Shown piece after piece: positions 28,452 to 37,328 of a stretch of DNA of 64,000 nucleotides. The stretch is from an uncultured Roseovarius sp. GTDB taxonomy: Bacteria > Pseudomonadota > Alphaproteobacteria > Rhodobacterales > Rhodobacteraceae. Both the position numbers and the translations under genes were made by a program. Numbering within the stretch: the stretch's first letter is position 1; each line of letters begins with the position of its first letter. The notes beneath the pieces were generated by a model, which made no database searches, was not told where the DNA came from, and saw only the letters and a list, made by a program, of their open reading frames with translations. The stretch lies in assembly GCF_947259555.1 (NCBI RefSeq), contig NZ_CAMYMD010000059.1, positions 62,001 through 126,000 of the forward strand, read 5' to 3'.

Positions 28452-29396
28452 GTGCGCGATCTCAAACTGCCGGACCAACGTCATCCCGAAAAGGCGCATC
28501 GCGCCACCACGTCCCAACCGCGCAAGCCCGATTGGATCCGGGTCAAGGCGCCAACGAGCAAGGCGTATTTCGAAACGCACCGCATCATGCGTGAAAACAA
28601 GCTTGTGACAGTGTGCGAAGAGGCGGGATGCCCCAATGCCGGCGAATGTTGGAGCCAGGGCCACGCGACCATGATGATCATGGGGGAGATATGTACGCGC
28701 GGTTGCACCTTTTGCAACGTTGCCACAGGCAAGCCGCAAACGCTTGACGTGTTCGAACCGGGCCGGGTGGCGGATGCCGTGGCAAAGCTGGGTCTGAATC
28801 ACGTCGTTGTCACGAGCGTCGACCGCGATGATCTCGAAGATGGCGGCGCCGAGCATTTCGCGCAGACGATCCGGGCGATCCGTCATCGTGCTCCGGGCAC
28901 GACCATCGAGATCCTGACGCCTGATTTCCTGCATTGCGGCGAGAGCGTTCTTGAAACCGTGGTCGCGGCCAAGCCGGACGTTTTCAACCACAATCTGGAA
29001 ACCGTGCCGGGGCTTTATCCATCGGTGCGGCCGGGTGCGCGCTATTTCCATTCGCTGCGCTTGTTGCAGCGGGTCAAGGAAATGGACCCCGGCATGTTCA
29101 CCAAATCCGGTATCATGGTCGGCCTCGGAGAAGACCGGCAGTCCGTGCATCAGGTGATGGATGACATGCGAGCCGCCGATATTGATTTTTTGACCATTGG
29201 GCAATATCTGCAACCAACCCCAAAGCATCACGCCTTGGACCGGTTTGTTCATCCCGATGAGTTCGCGGCCTATGAACGCGCCGCCTATGGCAAAGGGTTT
29301 TTGATGGTCTCCGCGTCGCCGCTCACCCGTTCAAGCTATCACGCGGGAGATGATTTTGCGCGGCTTAGGGCCGCGCGTGATGCGAAACTGGCCTGA
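28452..29396 (+). CDS. lipA: Lipoyl synthase
   Basis: A 314-residue radical-SAM enzyme inserting sulfur into octanoyl chains on lipoyl-dependent dehydrogenases. The auxiliary cluster motif is [12 protein letters not shown], the radical-SAM motif CTRGCTFC, and the C-terminal serine of the family lies in TRSSYHAG. It starts with GTG at 28452. It is 122 bp after oxyR and followed by a strong two-way terminator. Confidence 0.96.
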   Translation: MRDLKLPDQRHPEKAHRATTSQPRKPDWIRVKAPTSKAYFETHRIMRENKLVTVCEEAGCPNAGECWSQGHATMMIMGEICTRGCTFCNVATGKPQTLDVFEPGRVADAVAKLGLNHVVVTSVDRDDLEDGGAEHFAQTIRAIRHRAPGTTIEILTPDFLHCGESVLETVVAAKPDVFNHNLETVPGLYPSVRPGARYFHSLRLLQRVKEMDPGMFTKSGIMVGLGEDRQSVHQVMDDMRAADIDFLTIGQYLQPTPKHHALDRFVHPDEFAAYERAAYGKGFLMVSASPLTRSSYHAGDDFARLRAARDAKLA

Positions 29397-29440
29397 TGGC
29401 CAGTTTCGCATTTGCGAGCGGGAAAGTGTCAGAGTGATAT

Positions 29441-29478
29441 AAAAAAGAGCGGGCCGGTAAGACCGGCCCGCTCTTTTT
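29441..29478. terminator. Bidirectional terminator between lipA and the DUF882 gene
   Basis: Twelve-base-pair arms GAGCGGGCCGGT (29447-29458) and ACCGGCCCGCTC (29462-29473) have six A residues before and five T residues after, so the hairpin ends transcripts from both sides. Confidence 0.9.
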
Positions 29479-29512
29479 CGGTTTGCTAGGTTAGCTTTGC
29501 TAGGGTGGTCGC

Positions 29513-30085
29513 TCAGCGCCCCCAGGTGCGTACCGGTCCACAATCCATGTGAACAAAGTTGCTGCCCGAATAGCGTCCAACTCCGCCGCCACCGCAAGCG
29601 ACCCCGGCGCGGTAAATCTGGCTGACGGACCGGCTTCCGAGCCGCAGATCCGCCGCTTCACCGACCATGTGACGCGAGTTCTTGGCCACGCCACGCGACC
29701 GGCTGCGCAACATCGCATTTGTCTGCGGGCTGCGATACCCGCTGAGCAATGTGTAAGGCTCGGACGCATCAAGCAAGTTATGACTTGCGGCCATGATGTC
29801 GATCGTGCGCAGATCAATGTTACGCACCTGATTTGTACGCCAGTCCCGCATGAAGAGCGAAATTTCACGAACGGCGTCCTTGAGGTAGTCGCCTTCGATC
29901 CAGTAGATCGTATCAAGCCGTTCACCCGTGCGCGGGGACACCATGCGGACCCGCCTTATGTCACCTGCTCCGCGCAGGAACCCCGCAGCGTTGGAAAACG
30001 TCGGAGCGGCAGAGATCGCGGTGGCCGCAAAAATTTGGAGGACCCCACGGCGTGAGATACCAGTCGTGCTGAATTTTGTCATCAT
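29513..30085 (-). CDS. YcbK/MepK-type murein endopeptidase (DUF882)
   Basis: A 190-residue exported protein with a Tat-like signal (SRRGVLQIFAATA). The catalytic domain is the M15-like DUF882 fold, with zinc ligands in SRHMVGEAADL and NFVHMDCG, and the family segment YTLLSGYRSPQTNAMLR. In E. coli MepK cleaves 3-3 cross-links made by L,D-transpeptidases and its gene lies next to ycbB. Here it is divergent from a YcbB-type gene, so the same make-and-cut pair is conserved. Confidence 0.88.
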   Translation of the reverse strand: MMTKFSTTGISRRGVLQIFAATAISAAPTFSNAAGFLRGAGDIRRVRMVSPRTGERLDTIYWIEGDYLKDAVREISLFMRDWRTNQVRNIDLRTIDIMAASHNLLDASEPYTLLSGYRSPQTNAMLRSRSRGVAKNSRHMVGEAADLRLGSRSVSQIYRAGVACGGGGVGRYSGSNFVHMDCGPVRTWGR

Positions 30086-30408
30086 TTCAAGCGCCTGTCC
30101 CGTCGCCTACCTGTGGCCGCTGTCCCGCGACCTTTTGCATTTCATCCCCAGATGCACCGTTTGTATGCCATAACAAGAATCAACGTCCAAGTGCTCTTTT
30201 GATATGCCGCGCCAGCATCAAGGGTTTTCGGCGGGATCTCGCGCATTAATTCACCACTGTGACTTAGAAGTGCGCGCCCCGCTGCATTTTCGCCGCACTC
30301 ACGCGGTTGTTCTCTAACGTGACACGGATTCGTTAGCAAATATTTGAGGGCGGAGATCTTTATTGGCACTATCAAGAGAATCGATAGGTTTTGAAGTGAG
30401 GTTTTGAG
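30086..30408. promoter_or_regulatory. Divergent promoter region with inverted repeats
   Basis: This 323-bp gap lies between the MepK-like and L,D-transpeptidase genes. Two elements stand out: CTAACG (30314-30319) and CGTTAG (30331-30336) with 11 bp between, and directly after it a perfect 10-bp palindrome CAAATATTTG (30337-30346), about 62 bp before the transpeptidase start. They could be an operator or part of the leader RNA. No gene was found. Confidence 0.4.
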
Positions 30409-32022
30409 ATGAAGAGTCTGCTGCGGGTCCCGCGTCTGAGACACACGCTGATGATCGCATCACTTGCGCTGATGTCCGCCGTGGTTGCCGCGCCGGCGAT
30501 GGCTCAGGTCACAGCGTTTCGCCAAGCTGTCGCCGAGGCGGCGGCCGACGACCGTGAGTTGGCCGCGTTCTACCGGTCCAATGATTACCGGCCGGTCTGG
30601 ACCGGCGAGGCTGATATGGACCGCGCGCGGCGTCAGGCGCTCGTCCAGGCTCTGGCGCGCGCGGATTTGCACGGTCTGCCTGCGGTTCGCTACGACCTGC
30701 CGGGGCTCATGGCGCGCATGGAGGCGGCGCGCTCCATGCGGGATCTCGGGCTGATCGAGGTTGAACTCAGCCGCACGTATTTGCGGTACGCGCGCGATGT
30801 GCAATCTGGCGTACTTGTGCCGTCCGGTGTGGACACTGATATCAAACGCGAGGTCACGGACCGCGAGGTGTCGGCCTATATGCACGACATTGTCACGCGC
30901 GCCCCGCACAAGGCCATGCGTGCCTTGCCGCCCCAGAGCAACGAATACGCGCGCCTGCTCAAGGAAAAGCTGCGCCTTGAACGGTTGATGACACAAGGAG
31001 GTTGGGGGCCTGCGGTGCCCGCGCAGACCTTGCGCCCCGGCGATAGCGGGCAAGCCGTGGTGGCGCTGCGCAACCGGCTCATCGCCATGGGCTACATGAC
31101 GCGCAGTTCTGCGCATAGCTATGATGCACGCCTGCAAGAGGCCGTTCAGACCTTTCAGGCCGAGCATGGGCTGGAGGCAGACGGCGTGGCCGGTGCAAGC
31201 ACCATGACCGCGCTCAACATCCCCGTCGCGGAGCGTCTCAAATCCGTGATCGTCGCGATGGAACGCGAACGCTGGCTGAGCGAGGACCGTGGTCAAAGGC
31301 ATATCCTCGTCAATCTCACGGATTTCAGCGCCCGTATCCTGGACAATGACCAGGTGACCTTTCAGACTCGCGCCGTGATCGGCAAGAATGTCGGCGATCG
31401 TCGCAGCCCCGAATTCTCGGATGAGATGGAGCACATGGTCGTCAATCCGACATGGCATGTGCCGCGTTCGATCACCGTCAAGGAATACCTGCCCCAGATG
31501 AAGCGTAATCGAAACGCGGCATCGCATCTGAAGCTCTATAACCGCAATGGTCGCGAGGTCAGCCGCGGTGCGATCAATTTCGCGGCCTACAATGCGCGGA
31601 ACTTTCCCTTCGCGATCAAGCAGCCACCCTCGCCGCGCAACGCGCTTGGGCTGGTCAAGTTCATGTTCCCCAACAAGTACAACATTTATCTCCATGACAC
31701 GCCGCAAAAGGCACTCTTCGACCGTGAGAAACGGGATTTCAGCCATGGGTGTATCCGTTTGCACCAACCGTTCGATTTCGCCTATGCGCTCCTTGCAAAA
31801 CAGGAGACCAATCCACAGGGGTACTTCCACTCGGTTCTGGACACGCGCCGCGAAACCTATGTGGAACTGAAACAGCATGTGCCGGTCCATATCATCTACC
31901 GGACGGCCTTCACGCAGGCGCAGGGACGCACGCAGTATCGTGGCGATGTCTACGGGCGGGACGCGCGGATATGGGATGCGCTGGACAAGGCAGGGGTTTC
32001 GTTGGGCGCGGTTCAGGGCTAA
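30409..32022 (+). CDS. YcbB-type L,D-transpeptidase
   Basis: A 537-residue exported enzyme with signal peptide cleaved after AAPAMAQ (near residue 32). A scaffold region precedes a peptidoglycan-binding domain (near residues 200-275, LRPGDSGQAVVALRNRLIAMGYM). The YkuD catalytic domain follows, with active site HGCIRL in FSHGCIRLHQP and an upstream histidine in YLHDTP. It makes 3-3 cross-links in peptidoglycan. It is the first of four genes running into lpxD, an acyl carrier protein and a ketosynthase. Confidence 0.92.
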   Translation: MKSLLRVPRLRHTLMIASLALMSAVVAAPAMAQVTAFRQAVAEAAADDRELAAFYRSNDYRPVWTGEADMDRARRQALVQALARADLHGLPAVRYDLPGLMARMEAARSMRDLGLIEVELSRTYLRYARDVQSGVLVPSGVDTDIKREVTDREVSAYMHDIVTRAPHKAMRALPPQSNEYARLLKEKLRLERLMTQGGWGPAVPAQTLRPGDSGQAVVALRNRLIAMGYMTRSSAHSYDARLQEAVQTFQAEHGLEADGVAGASTMTALNIPVAERLKSVIVAMERERWLSEDRGQRHILVNLTDFSARILDNDQVTFQTRAVIGKNVGDRRSPEFSDEMEHMVVNPTWHVPRSITVKEYLPQMKRNRNAASHLKLYNRNGREVSRGAINFAAYNARNFPFAIKQPPSPRNALGLVKFMFPNKYNIYLHDTPQKALFDREKRDFSHGCIRLHQPFDFAYALLAKQETNPQGYFHSVLDTRRETYVELKQHVPVHIIYRTAFTQAQGRTQYRGDVYGRDARIWDALDKAGVSLGAVQG

Positions 32023-32049
32023 ATACCGCTTCGGTAGAAGGGGTGTTGC

Positions 32050-33141
32050 ATGTCCTACAGCATAGATCAGGTCGCAGCAGCGCTCGGGGCGCAGGCTCTC
32101 GGGGCATCGGATATCATGATCGACGGCGTGGCCGAGCCGGCCGATGCCGGCCCCGACGATCTCGCACTCGCGATGTCACCCCGCTATGCCGAAGGACTTC
32201 TGCGCGGCAAGGCGCGTGCGGCGGTGGTTTGGGACGGGGCCGACTGGCAAGGCCTCGGTCTAAAAGCCGCAATAATCGCGCCACGCCCCCGCTATGTGAT
32301 GCCGGGGCTGACACGCCTGCTTGACCCGGGGCAGGGGTGGGAGGCCGGACGACACCCCTCCGCCGTCATTCACGCCGAAGCTCAGCTCGCGCCGGATGTG
32401 AGCGTCGGCCCGCTTGCGGTGATCGGCAAAGGCGCCCGTATCGGGGCTGGCACGGTCATAGGACCGCAATGTTTCATTGGAACAGATACCCGGATCGGCG
32501 ATGGTGCCGTGTTACGCGAGGGGGTTCGCATTGGGGCACGTGTCACTATTGGCGAGCGTTTCATTGCACAGCCCGGTGCGGTGATCGGGGGGGACGGGTT
32601 TTCTTTTGTCACCCCGGAGACATCCGCGGTTGAGCAGGGCCGGGCCACATTGGGCAATATCGGTGACGCCGCCGCGCAAAGTTGGACCCGTATACACAGC
32701 CTTGGGTCGGTCACCATCGGCGACGATGTCGAGGTTGGCGCCAATTGCACGATCGACCGAGGCACGATCCGCGACACGCAGATTGGCCACGGCACCAAGA
32801 TCGACAATCTCGTCATGATTGGCCACAATGTCATTATCGGGCGTGATTGTCTGCTCTGCGGACTTGTGGGGATAGCCGGGTCGACCCGGATCGGCAACAA
32901 TGTCGTGCTCGGCGGCAAGACAGGCGTGAGCGACAATATCTTTATCGGCGACAACGTGATCACCGGCGGCGGCACCATAGTCTTGTCAAATATTCCAGCG
33001 GGTCGGATGATGCTGGGATATCCGGCGATGCAAATGGGAACCACAGTTGACGTGTTCAAGGGCCTTCGCCGTCTGAAAAGATTGTATGCCGAGGTCGCCG
33101 ATCTTAAAAAAACCGTTACAAAGCTGACGCAGAACAGCTGA
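32050..33141 (+). CDS. lpxD: UDP-3-O-acylglucosamine N-acyltransferase
   Basis: A 363-residue LpxD with the left-handed beta-helix of hexapeptide repeats (for example [20 protein letters not shown]) from about residue 115 to 320, and the catalytic histidine region in [13 protein letters not shown]. It adds the second 3-hydroxyacyl chain in lipid A synthesis. It is not in the usual lpxD-fabZ-lpxA-lpxB cluster but sits with an acyl carrier protein and a ketosynthase, so it may be the only copy relocated or a paralogue with its own acyl supply. Confidence 0.93.
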   Translation: MSYSIDQVAAALGAQALGASDIMIDGVAEPADAGPDDLALAMSPRYAEGLLRGKARAAVVWDGADWQGLGLKAAIIAPRPRYVMPGLTRLLDPGQGWEAGRHPSAVIHAEAQLAPDVSVGPLAVIGKGARIGAGTVIGPQCFIGTDTRIGDGAVLREGVRIGARVTIGERFIAQPGAVIGGDGFSFVTPETSAVEQGRATLGNIGDAAAQSWTRIHSLGSVTIGDDVEVGANCTIDRGTIRDTQIGHGTKIDNLVMIGHNVIIGRDCLLCGLVGIAGSTRIGNNVVLGGKTGVSDNIFIGDNVITGGGTIVLSNIPAGRMMLGYPAMQMGTTVDVFKGLRRLKRLYAEVADLKKTVTKLTQNS

Positions 33142-33181
33142 CAACCGCCCGTCCCCGAGCGAAAGAACGAAAGATTTTGCA

Positions 33182-33442
33182 ATGAGCAGCATTCAGGACC
33201 GTGTCATCGCCATCATCGCAGAACAGGCCGTGCTGGAGCCTTCGGATGTGAGCCTCGACAGCACGCCAGAGGATCTGGGCATCGACAGCCTCGGTCTCGT
33301 CGAGAGCATATTCGCGATTGAGGAGGCGTTCGATATCTCGGTCCCGTTCAACGCCAATGATCCGTCGGAAAGCGATTTCGACATCTCGTCGGTGCGTTCG
33401 ATCATTGCCGGTATTGAAAAGCTGATCGCGGAACAATCGTGA
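33182..33442 (+). CDS. Acyl carrier protein (specialised)
   Basis: An 86-residue carrier protein. The phosphopantetheine serine is in LGIDSLGLVES near residue 37. It is shorter than the AcpXL carrier used for very long lipid A chains and its sequence is unlike that one, but the flanking lpxD and ketosynthase genes suggest a dedicated carrier rather than the housekeeping AcpP. Its stop overlaps the GTG start of the ketosynthase. Confidence 0.88.
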   Translation: MSSIQDRVIAIIAEQAVLEPSDVSLDSTPEDLGIDSLGLVESIFAIEEAFDISVPFNANDPSESDFDISSVRSIIAGIEKLIAEQS

Positions 33443-34650
33443 AGCGCGTCGTCATTACAGGCGCAGGCACGATCAACGCCCTTGGTGCCGATGTTCCAAC
33501 GACGCTCGAAGCGATGCGTGAGGGGCGCTGCGGCATTTCCGAGCTCGAGTTTCAGGATGTCGAGCGGCTCTCGATCAGGATCGGGGCGCAAGTCAAGAAT
33601 TACGACCCCGAGGCGCAGTTCAACCGGCAACAGCTTGCCCTGTATGACCGCTTCACCCAATTCACGCTCATCGCGGCGCGAGAGGCGATCGCGCAGGCAG
33701 GTCTTGAATTCACGGGCGAGCTGGCGGCGCGCGCCGGTGTCATTCTGGGCAACTCAGGCGGCGGCATGACCACGCTGGATGAAAATTATCGCTCGGTCTA
33801 CGAGGATGGCAAGAACCGCGTTCATCCCTTTGTCGTCCCCAAGCTGATGAACAATGCAGCCGCGTCGCACCTGTCGATGAAGTTCAATCTCAAGGGGCCC
33901 ACCTTTACCGTCTCGACGGCCTGCGCGTCGTCAAATCATGCCATGGCGCAAGCGTTTCAGATGGTGCATGGCGGCATCACACCCGCGATGATCACCGGCG
34001 GCTCTGAATCGATGCTCTGCTTCGGCGGGGTCAAGGCATGGGAGGGGCTGCGCGTGATGTCGCGTGATGCCTGCCGCCCGTTTTCCGCCAATCGTAATGG
34101 GATGGTACAGGGGGAAGGCGCAGCGATCTTCGTGTTCGAGGAATACGAGCACGCGCGCAAGCGTGGTGCCGAGATACTGGCAGAGGTCGTGGGCTTTGCA
34201 ATGACGTCGGATGCCTCCGACATCGTCATGCCGTCCAAGCAGGGCGCGGCCCGCGCGATCACGGGCGCGTTGCACGATGCCCGCGTCAATCCGGACGAGG
34301 TTGGCTATATCAACGCACACGGCACCGGCACGGCTGCGAATGACAAGACCGAGAGCGCGGCAGTCGCGGATGTGTTTGGTCATCATGCCGATACGTTGAT
34401 GATCTCGTCGACCAAGTCGATGCATGCCCACCTGATCGGAGGCACCGGCGCGGTGGAGCTTTTGGCCTGCATCATGGCGCTGCGTGACGGAATCATCGCC
34501 CCGACGATCGGCTATGAAGAGCCAGATCCCGAATGCGCGCTCGACGTGGTGCCGAATGTCGCGCGCGAAGCCTCTGTCGAGGTGGCGCTCAGCAACGCCT
34601 TTGCCTTTGGCGGGCTGAATGCGGTGCTGGCCCTCAAGCGGTTTAGCTGA
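33439..34650 (+). CDS. Beta-ketoacyl-ACP synthase (FabF/NodE-like)
   Basis: A 403-residue condensing enzyme with the Cys-His-His triad: STACASSNHA (cysteine near residue 163), NAHGTGT and STKSMHAHLIGGTG. It starts with GTG at 33439, coupled to the carrier gene. It probably extends an acyl chain on the adjacent carrier for delivery to lipid A by LpxD, or for another envelope lipid. Product chain length cannot be told. Confidence 0.9.
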   Translation: MKRVVITGAGTINALGADVPTTLEAMREGRCGISELEFQDVERLSIRIGAQVKNYDPEAQFNRQQLALYDRFTQFTLIAAREAIAQAGLEFTGELAARAGVILGNSGGGMTTLDENYRSVYEDGKNRVHPFVVPKLMNNAAASHLSMKFNLKGPTFTVSTACASSNHAMAQAFQMVHGGITPAMITGGSESMLCFGGVKAWEGLRVMSRDACRPFSANRNGMVQGEGAAIFVFEEYEHARKRGAEILAEVVGFAMTSDASDIVMPSKQGAARAITGALHDARVNPDEVGYINAHGTGTAANDKTESAAVADVFGHHADTLMISSTKSMHAHLIGGTGAVELLACIMALRDGIIAPTIGYEEPDPECALDVVPNVAREASVEVALSNAFAFGGLNAVLALKRFS

Positions 34651-34665
34651 GGCTGGAAACGCAAA

Positions 34666-34690
34666 GCGCCGCCTCGGGTAGAGGCGGCGC
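34666..34690. terminator. Hairpin shared by ketosynthase and ialB transcripts
   Basis: Perfect 10-bp arms GCGCCGCCTC and GAGGCGGCGC with loop GGGTA lie between convergent genes. The minus strand has TTT after it; the plus strand lacks a T tract. Confidence 0.65.
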
Positions 34691-34713
34691 CGAGCAACGT
34701 AGCTTCGCTGCGA

Positions 34714-35349
34714 TCAGTTTTGCAGGATGGATGCCTCGTCAAAGGCCGCCGTAAAGCCGCTGAGCGATGCGTCGATGCGCACTTTTTGATCCGGAGCCTG
34801 TGCCGGCACGATCTCTATCGTCGCTTTCACACCGCGCTTCATCGCGTCGATATCCGCTTCGGTCAGGCCGATCCGGGCAAAACAACCGCCCATCGTGCAG
34901 AACGAATAGGCGTAGCTCTTCGCTTTGCCGCCATCGACCGACAGCTTGATTTCCTCGGTCAGCAATGTCCCGAGCGGTGCGGCGATGGTCGCACCGGCAA
35001 CGACGGGCGATCCCTCCGGCAGCCGGTAGATGCTGAACTCGGCCACGGGGTTTCCACCGCTTTCAGTCAGAAGCTGATACATCTGGCACAGCTCTTCCTG
35101 ACCCTCGGCTTCTGGCCGAAAGCATTTCAGTTGCCAATCCTCATGCGTCGCCTTGATATAGGACGGGTCCTCGTTGACTTCGCGTCCCGTATCCAGCCCG
35201 CCGATACCGGCCGCGCCATCGCTGCTCTCCGCTTCGGCTTCGGCTTCGGCTTCGGGTGTCGGGGCGGGTTCTGCTGCCTCTTGCGCGCTCAGCACTGTGC
35301 CAAGGCTTAGAAATGCGGCAATCGACAAGCTCGTAAGAAATTTAGGCAT
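34714..35349 (-). CDS. Invasion-associated locus B (IalB) family protein
   Basis: A 211-residue exported protein with a signal peptide cleaved near FLSLGTVLSAQE. A low-complexity linker of alternating Ala-Glu follows (near residues 33-43), encoded by short tandem GCTTCG repeats at about 35228-35256. The IalB domain follows, with two paired cysteines near KCFRPEAEGQEELC and SFCTMGGC. The function is not known in free-living species; it is a common periplasmic family in alphaproteobacteria. Confidence 0.85.
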   Translation of the reverse strand: MPKFLTSLSIAAFLSLGTVLSAQEAAEPAPTPEAEAEAEAESSDGAAGIGGLDTGREVNEDPSYIKATHEDWQLKCFRPEAEGQEELCQMYQLLTESGGNPVAEFSIYRLPEGSPVVAGATIAAPLGTLLTEEIKLSVDGGKAKSYAYSFCTMGGCFARIGLTEADIDAMKRGVKATIEIVPAQAPDQKVRIDASLSGFTAAFDEASILQN

Positions 35350-35502
35350 CGTTTCCCCATGTCCTATTCTGCTGTTTCCCGCGATTTAGCATGGCGCGGC
35401 TGTACTGTCAGGACCAAATCGGTGCGAATGATGGGCTGGGCGGTGCGTTTCCGCCGAAATCGCCGCTTTTGCGGTGCTGCAACACAGGGCACGCATTGTC
35501 TC

Positions 35503-35570
35503 AAAAAGAAAGAGGCCTCACGGCCTCTTTCTGTTTTCTCCCCGTCGGACTGGCCGACTTAGTTATTGAC
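35503..35570 (-). ncRNA. Candidate small RNA 2 (two hairpins, intrinsic terminator)
   Basis: Read on the minus strand, a small hairpin GTCGG/CCGAC (35544-35558) is followed by a perfect 10-bp hairpin GAAAGAGGCC/GGCCTCTTTC (35508-35531) and TTTTT (35503-35507). No gene on that strand ends here, so the terminator implies a short independent transcript. The plus strand also has TTTT after the hairpin, so the direction is not certain. The 5' end is approximate. Confidence 0.4.
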
Positions 35571-35625
35571 CGGAACGCTAGGGCAGAACTTTGCAACCGT
35601 CAACAGTGGAACGGGAAAATCCATC

Positions 35626-35725
35626 AAAAAAGGCCGCACCCGGTGGGCGCGGCCAGTCTGACAGGGAGGAAGTCACCCAAGACCAGAGGACATCGGTCAG
35701 GGGCATGAATTCAGACTGGCATGGA
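35626..35725 (-). ncRNA. Candidate trans-acting small RNA with CUUCCUCCC loop
   Basis: On the minus strand a 9-bp stem CCAGTCTGA (35719-35711) with TCAGACTGG (35661-35653) encloses a loop region containing CTTCCTCCC (35672-35664), an anti-Shine-Dalgarno motif. A GC-rich hairpin GGCCGCGCCC/GGGTGCGGCC and TTTTTT (to 35626) follow as terminator. The CUYCCUCCC loop motif is the hallmark of the cuckoo/CcsR RNA family of alphaproteobacteria. No protein gene fits this strand. The start is estimated. Confidence 0.6.
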
Positions 35726-35739
35726 AGGGTTAAATAAGT

Positions 35740-35763
35740 ATGGTCGAGCCGTGACCATTTTTT
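35740..35763. other. Short hairpin with T run before the HerA-like gene
   Basis: ATGGTC (35740-35745) and GACCAT (35753-35758) are followed by T residues to 35763, 12 bp before the GTG start. It lies between the sRNA candidate and the HerA-like gene; it might block read-through or be a regulator site. The rest of the 35350-35774 gap holds the two sRNA candidates. Confidence 0.3.
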
Positions 35764-35774
35764 GACCGGGGGAC

Positions 35775-37322
35775 GTGAGCGTGCAGAGTTCGATTTTCGT
35801 AGGGGGAGGCGGGTCGGACTATGCCCAGAAACAGAATCTGCTGCTGAAATACGGCAACCGGCATGGTCTGATCGCCGGGGCAACCGGTACCGGCAAGACC
35901 GTGACTTTGCAAATTCTGGCCGAAGGTTTCTCTGACGCGGGGGTGCCCGTCATCCTGTCTGACGTCAAGGGTGACGTGTCGGGCATGGCCATTGCGGGCA
36001 GCCCCGCGCACAAACTGCATGCTCCGTTCAGCGAGCGCGCGGCGAAAATCGGCTTTGACGCCTTCCGCTACGATGCATTCCCGGTGGTGTTCTGGGACCT
36101 GTTCGGAGAGCAGGGGCATCCGATCCGAACCACGGTGGCCGAAATGGGACCCCTGTTGCTGTCGCGTCTGATGGGCCTGTCGGATGCGCAGGAGGGCGTG
36201 CTCAACATCGCCTTTCGGGTGTCCGATGAAGAGGGATTGCCGCTGCTCGATCTCAAGGACCTTCAGGCCTTGCTCACGTGGGTCGGACAGAATGCCGCCG
36301 ACTTGTCATTGCGGTATGGCAATGTCGGCACATCTTCGGTTGGCGCCATTCAGCGTGCGCTGCTGGTTCTCGAAAATCAGGGCGGCGCGCATTTCTTTGG
36401 CGAGCCGGCCCTGGCGCTCGAGGACCTGATGCGCGTGACGCCCGAGGGGCGTGGCCATGTCAATATTCTTGCCGCCGATCGCTTGATCCACTCGCCCCGC
36501 CTCTATGCGACGTTTCTTTTGTGGCTCTTGAGCGAACTCTTTGAGACCTTACCCGAGGTTGGGGATGTCGAAAGGCCGAAGTTGGTGTTTTTCTTCGATG
36601 AGGCGCATCTGCTCTTTGATGACGCGCCAAAGGCATTGGTCGACAAGGTCGAGCAGGTGGCGCGGCTGATCCGGTCCAAAGGCGTGGGGGTCTATTTCAT
36701 CACCCAAAACCCAGATGATGTTCCAGAGGATATTCTCGGCCAGCTTGGCAACCGGTTTCAGCACGCATTGCGCGCGTTCACCGCACGCGATCAAAAGGCG
36801 CTCAGCCGTGCGGCCGAGACGTACCGTCCCAACCCGCGCTTTGATACGGTGGATGCGATCCGGGATGTGGGTGTGGGCGAGGCCGTGACATCTATGCTCG
36901 AGGACAAGGGTGTTCCCGGGGTGGTCGAGCGCACGCTGATTCGCCCGCCTGCCACGCAGCTTGGCCCATGCGATGCGGCAAGCCGCCGCGCGATCATCTC
37001 GACATCGCCTGTCGCTGGCAAATACGAGACGGCGATTGACCGGGAATCGGCGCATGAAATTCTGGCCGCGCGGGCTGAGGCAGCAGCCAAGGAGGCTGAG
37101 GATGCCGAGGCCGCTGCGGTAGAGGCCGAAACAGAGGCCGCGCGCGAATTCAAGGCGGCACGGCGATATTCCGGCGGGGCCAGCTCTGGCCGGGCGCGCC
37201 GGATGTCAGAGCCTGAAAGTTTGAGTGGGGCTCTGGCCTCGGTCGTTCTCAAGGAACTCAAGGGGACTACGGGCAGACGAATCGTACGAGGTATTCTCGG
37301 TGGCCTCTTCAAGGGGCGCTAA
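35775..37322 (+). CDS. HerA-like DNA translocase ATPase (DUF853)
   Basis: A 515-residue HerA/FtsK-superfamily ATPase. Walker A is GLIAGATGTGKTVTLQ near residue 31, Walker B LVFFFDEAHLLFDD near 270, and an arginine/sensor region GVYFITQNPDDVPEDILGQLGNRFQHALRAF follows. The C-terminal tail has an Ala-Glu-rich coiled coil (EAEDAEAAAVEAETEA) and a basic end. The start is GTG with GGGGGAC upstream. No NurA nuclease gene is adjacent. In bacteria DUF853 proteins are common yet of unclear role. Confidence 0.88.
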   Translation: MSVQSSIFVGGGGSDYAQKQNLLLKYGNRHGLIAGATGTGKTVTLQILAEGFSDAGVPVILSDVKGDVSGMAIAGSPAHKLHAPFSERAAKIGFDAFRYDAFPVVFWDLFGEQGHPIRTTVAEMGPLLLSRLMGLSDAQEGVLNIAFRVSDEEGLPLLDLKDLQALLTWVGQNAADLSLRYGNVGTSSVGAIQRALLVLENQGGAHFFGEPALALEDLMRVTPEGRGHVNILAADRLIHSPRLYATFLLWLLSELFETLPEVGDVERPKLVFFFDEAHLLFDDAPKALVDKVEQVARLIRSKGVGVYFITQNPDDVPEDILGQLGNRFQHALRAFTARDQKALSRAAETYRPNPRFDTVDAIRDVGVGEAVTSMLEDKGVPGVVERTLIRPPATQLGPCDAASRRAIISTSPVAGKYETAIDRESAHEILAARAEAAAKEAEDAEAAAVEAETEAAREFKAARRYSGGASSGRARRMSEPESLSGALASVVLKELKGTTGRRIVRGILGGLFKGR

Positions 37323-37328
37323 GCGCGG

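Noticed and set aside
35578-35706. Short tryptophan-containing peptide (MPLTDVLWSWVTSS...) as a leader peptide or attenuator
   Set aside because: It lies within the hairpins of the small-RNA candidate, has no ribosome site, and no trp or other biosynthetic genes follow on that strand.
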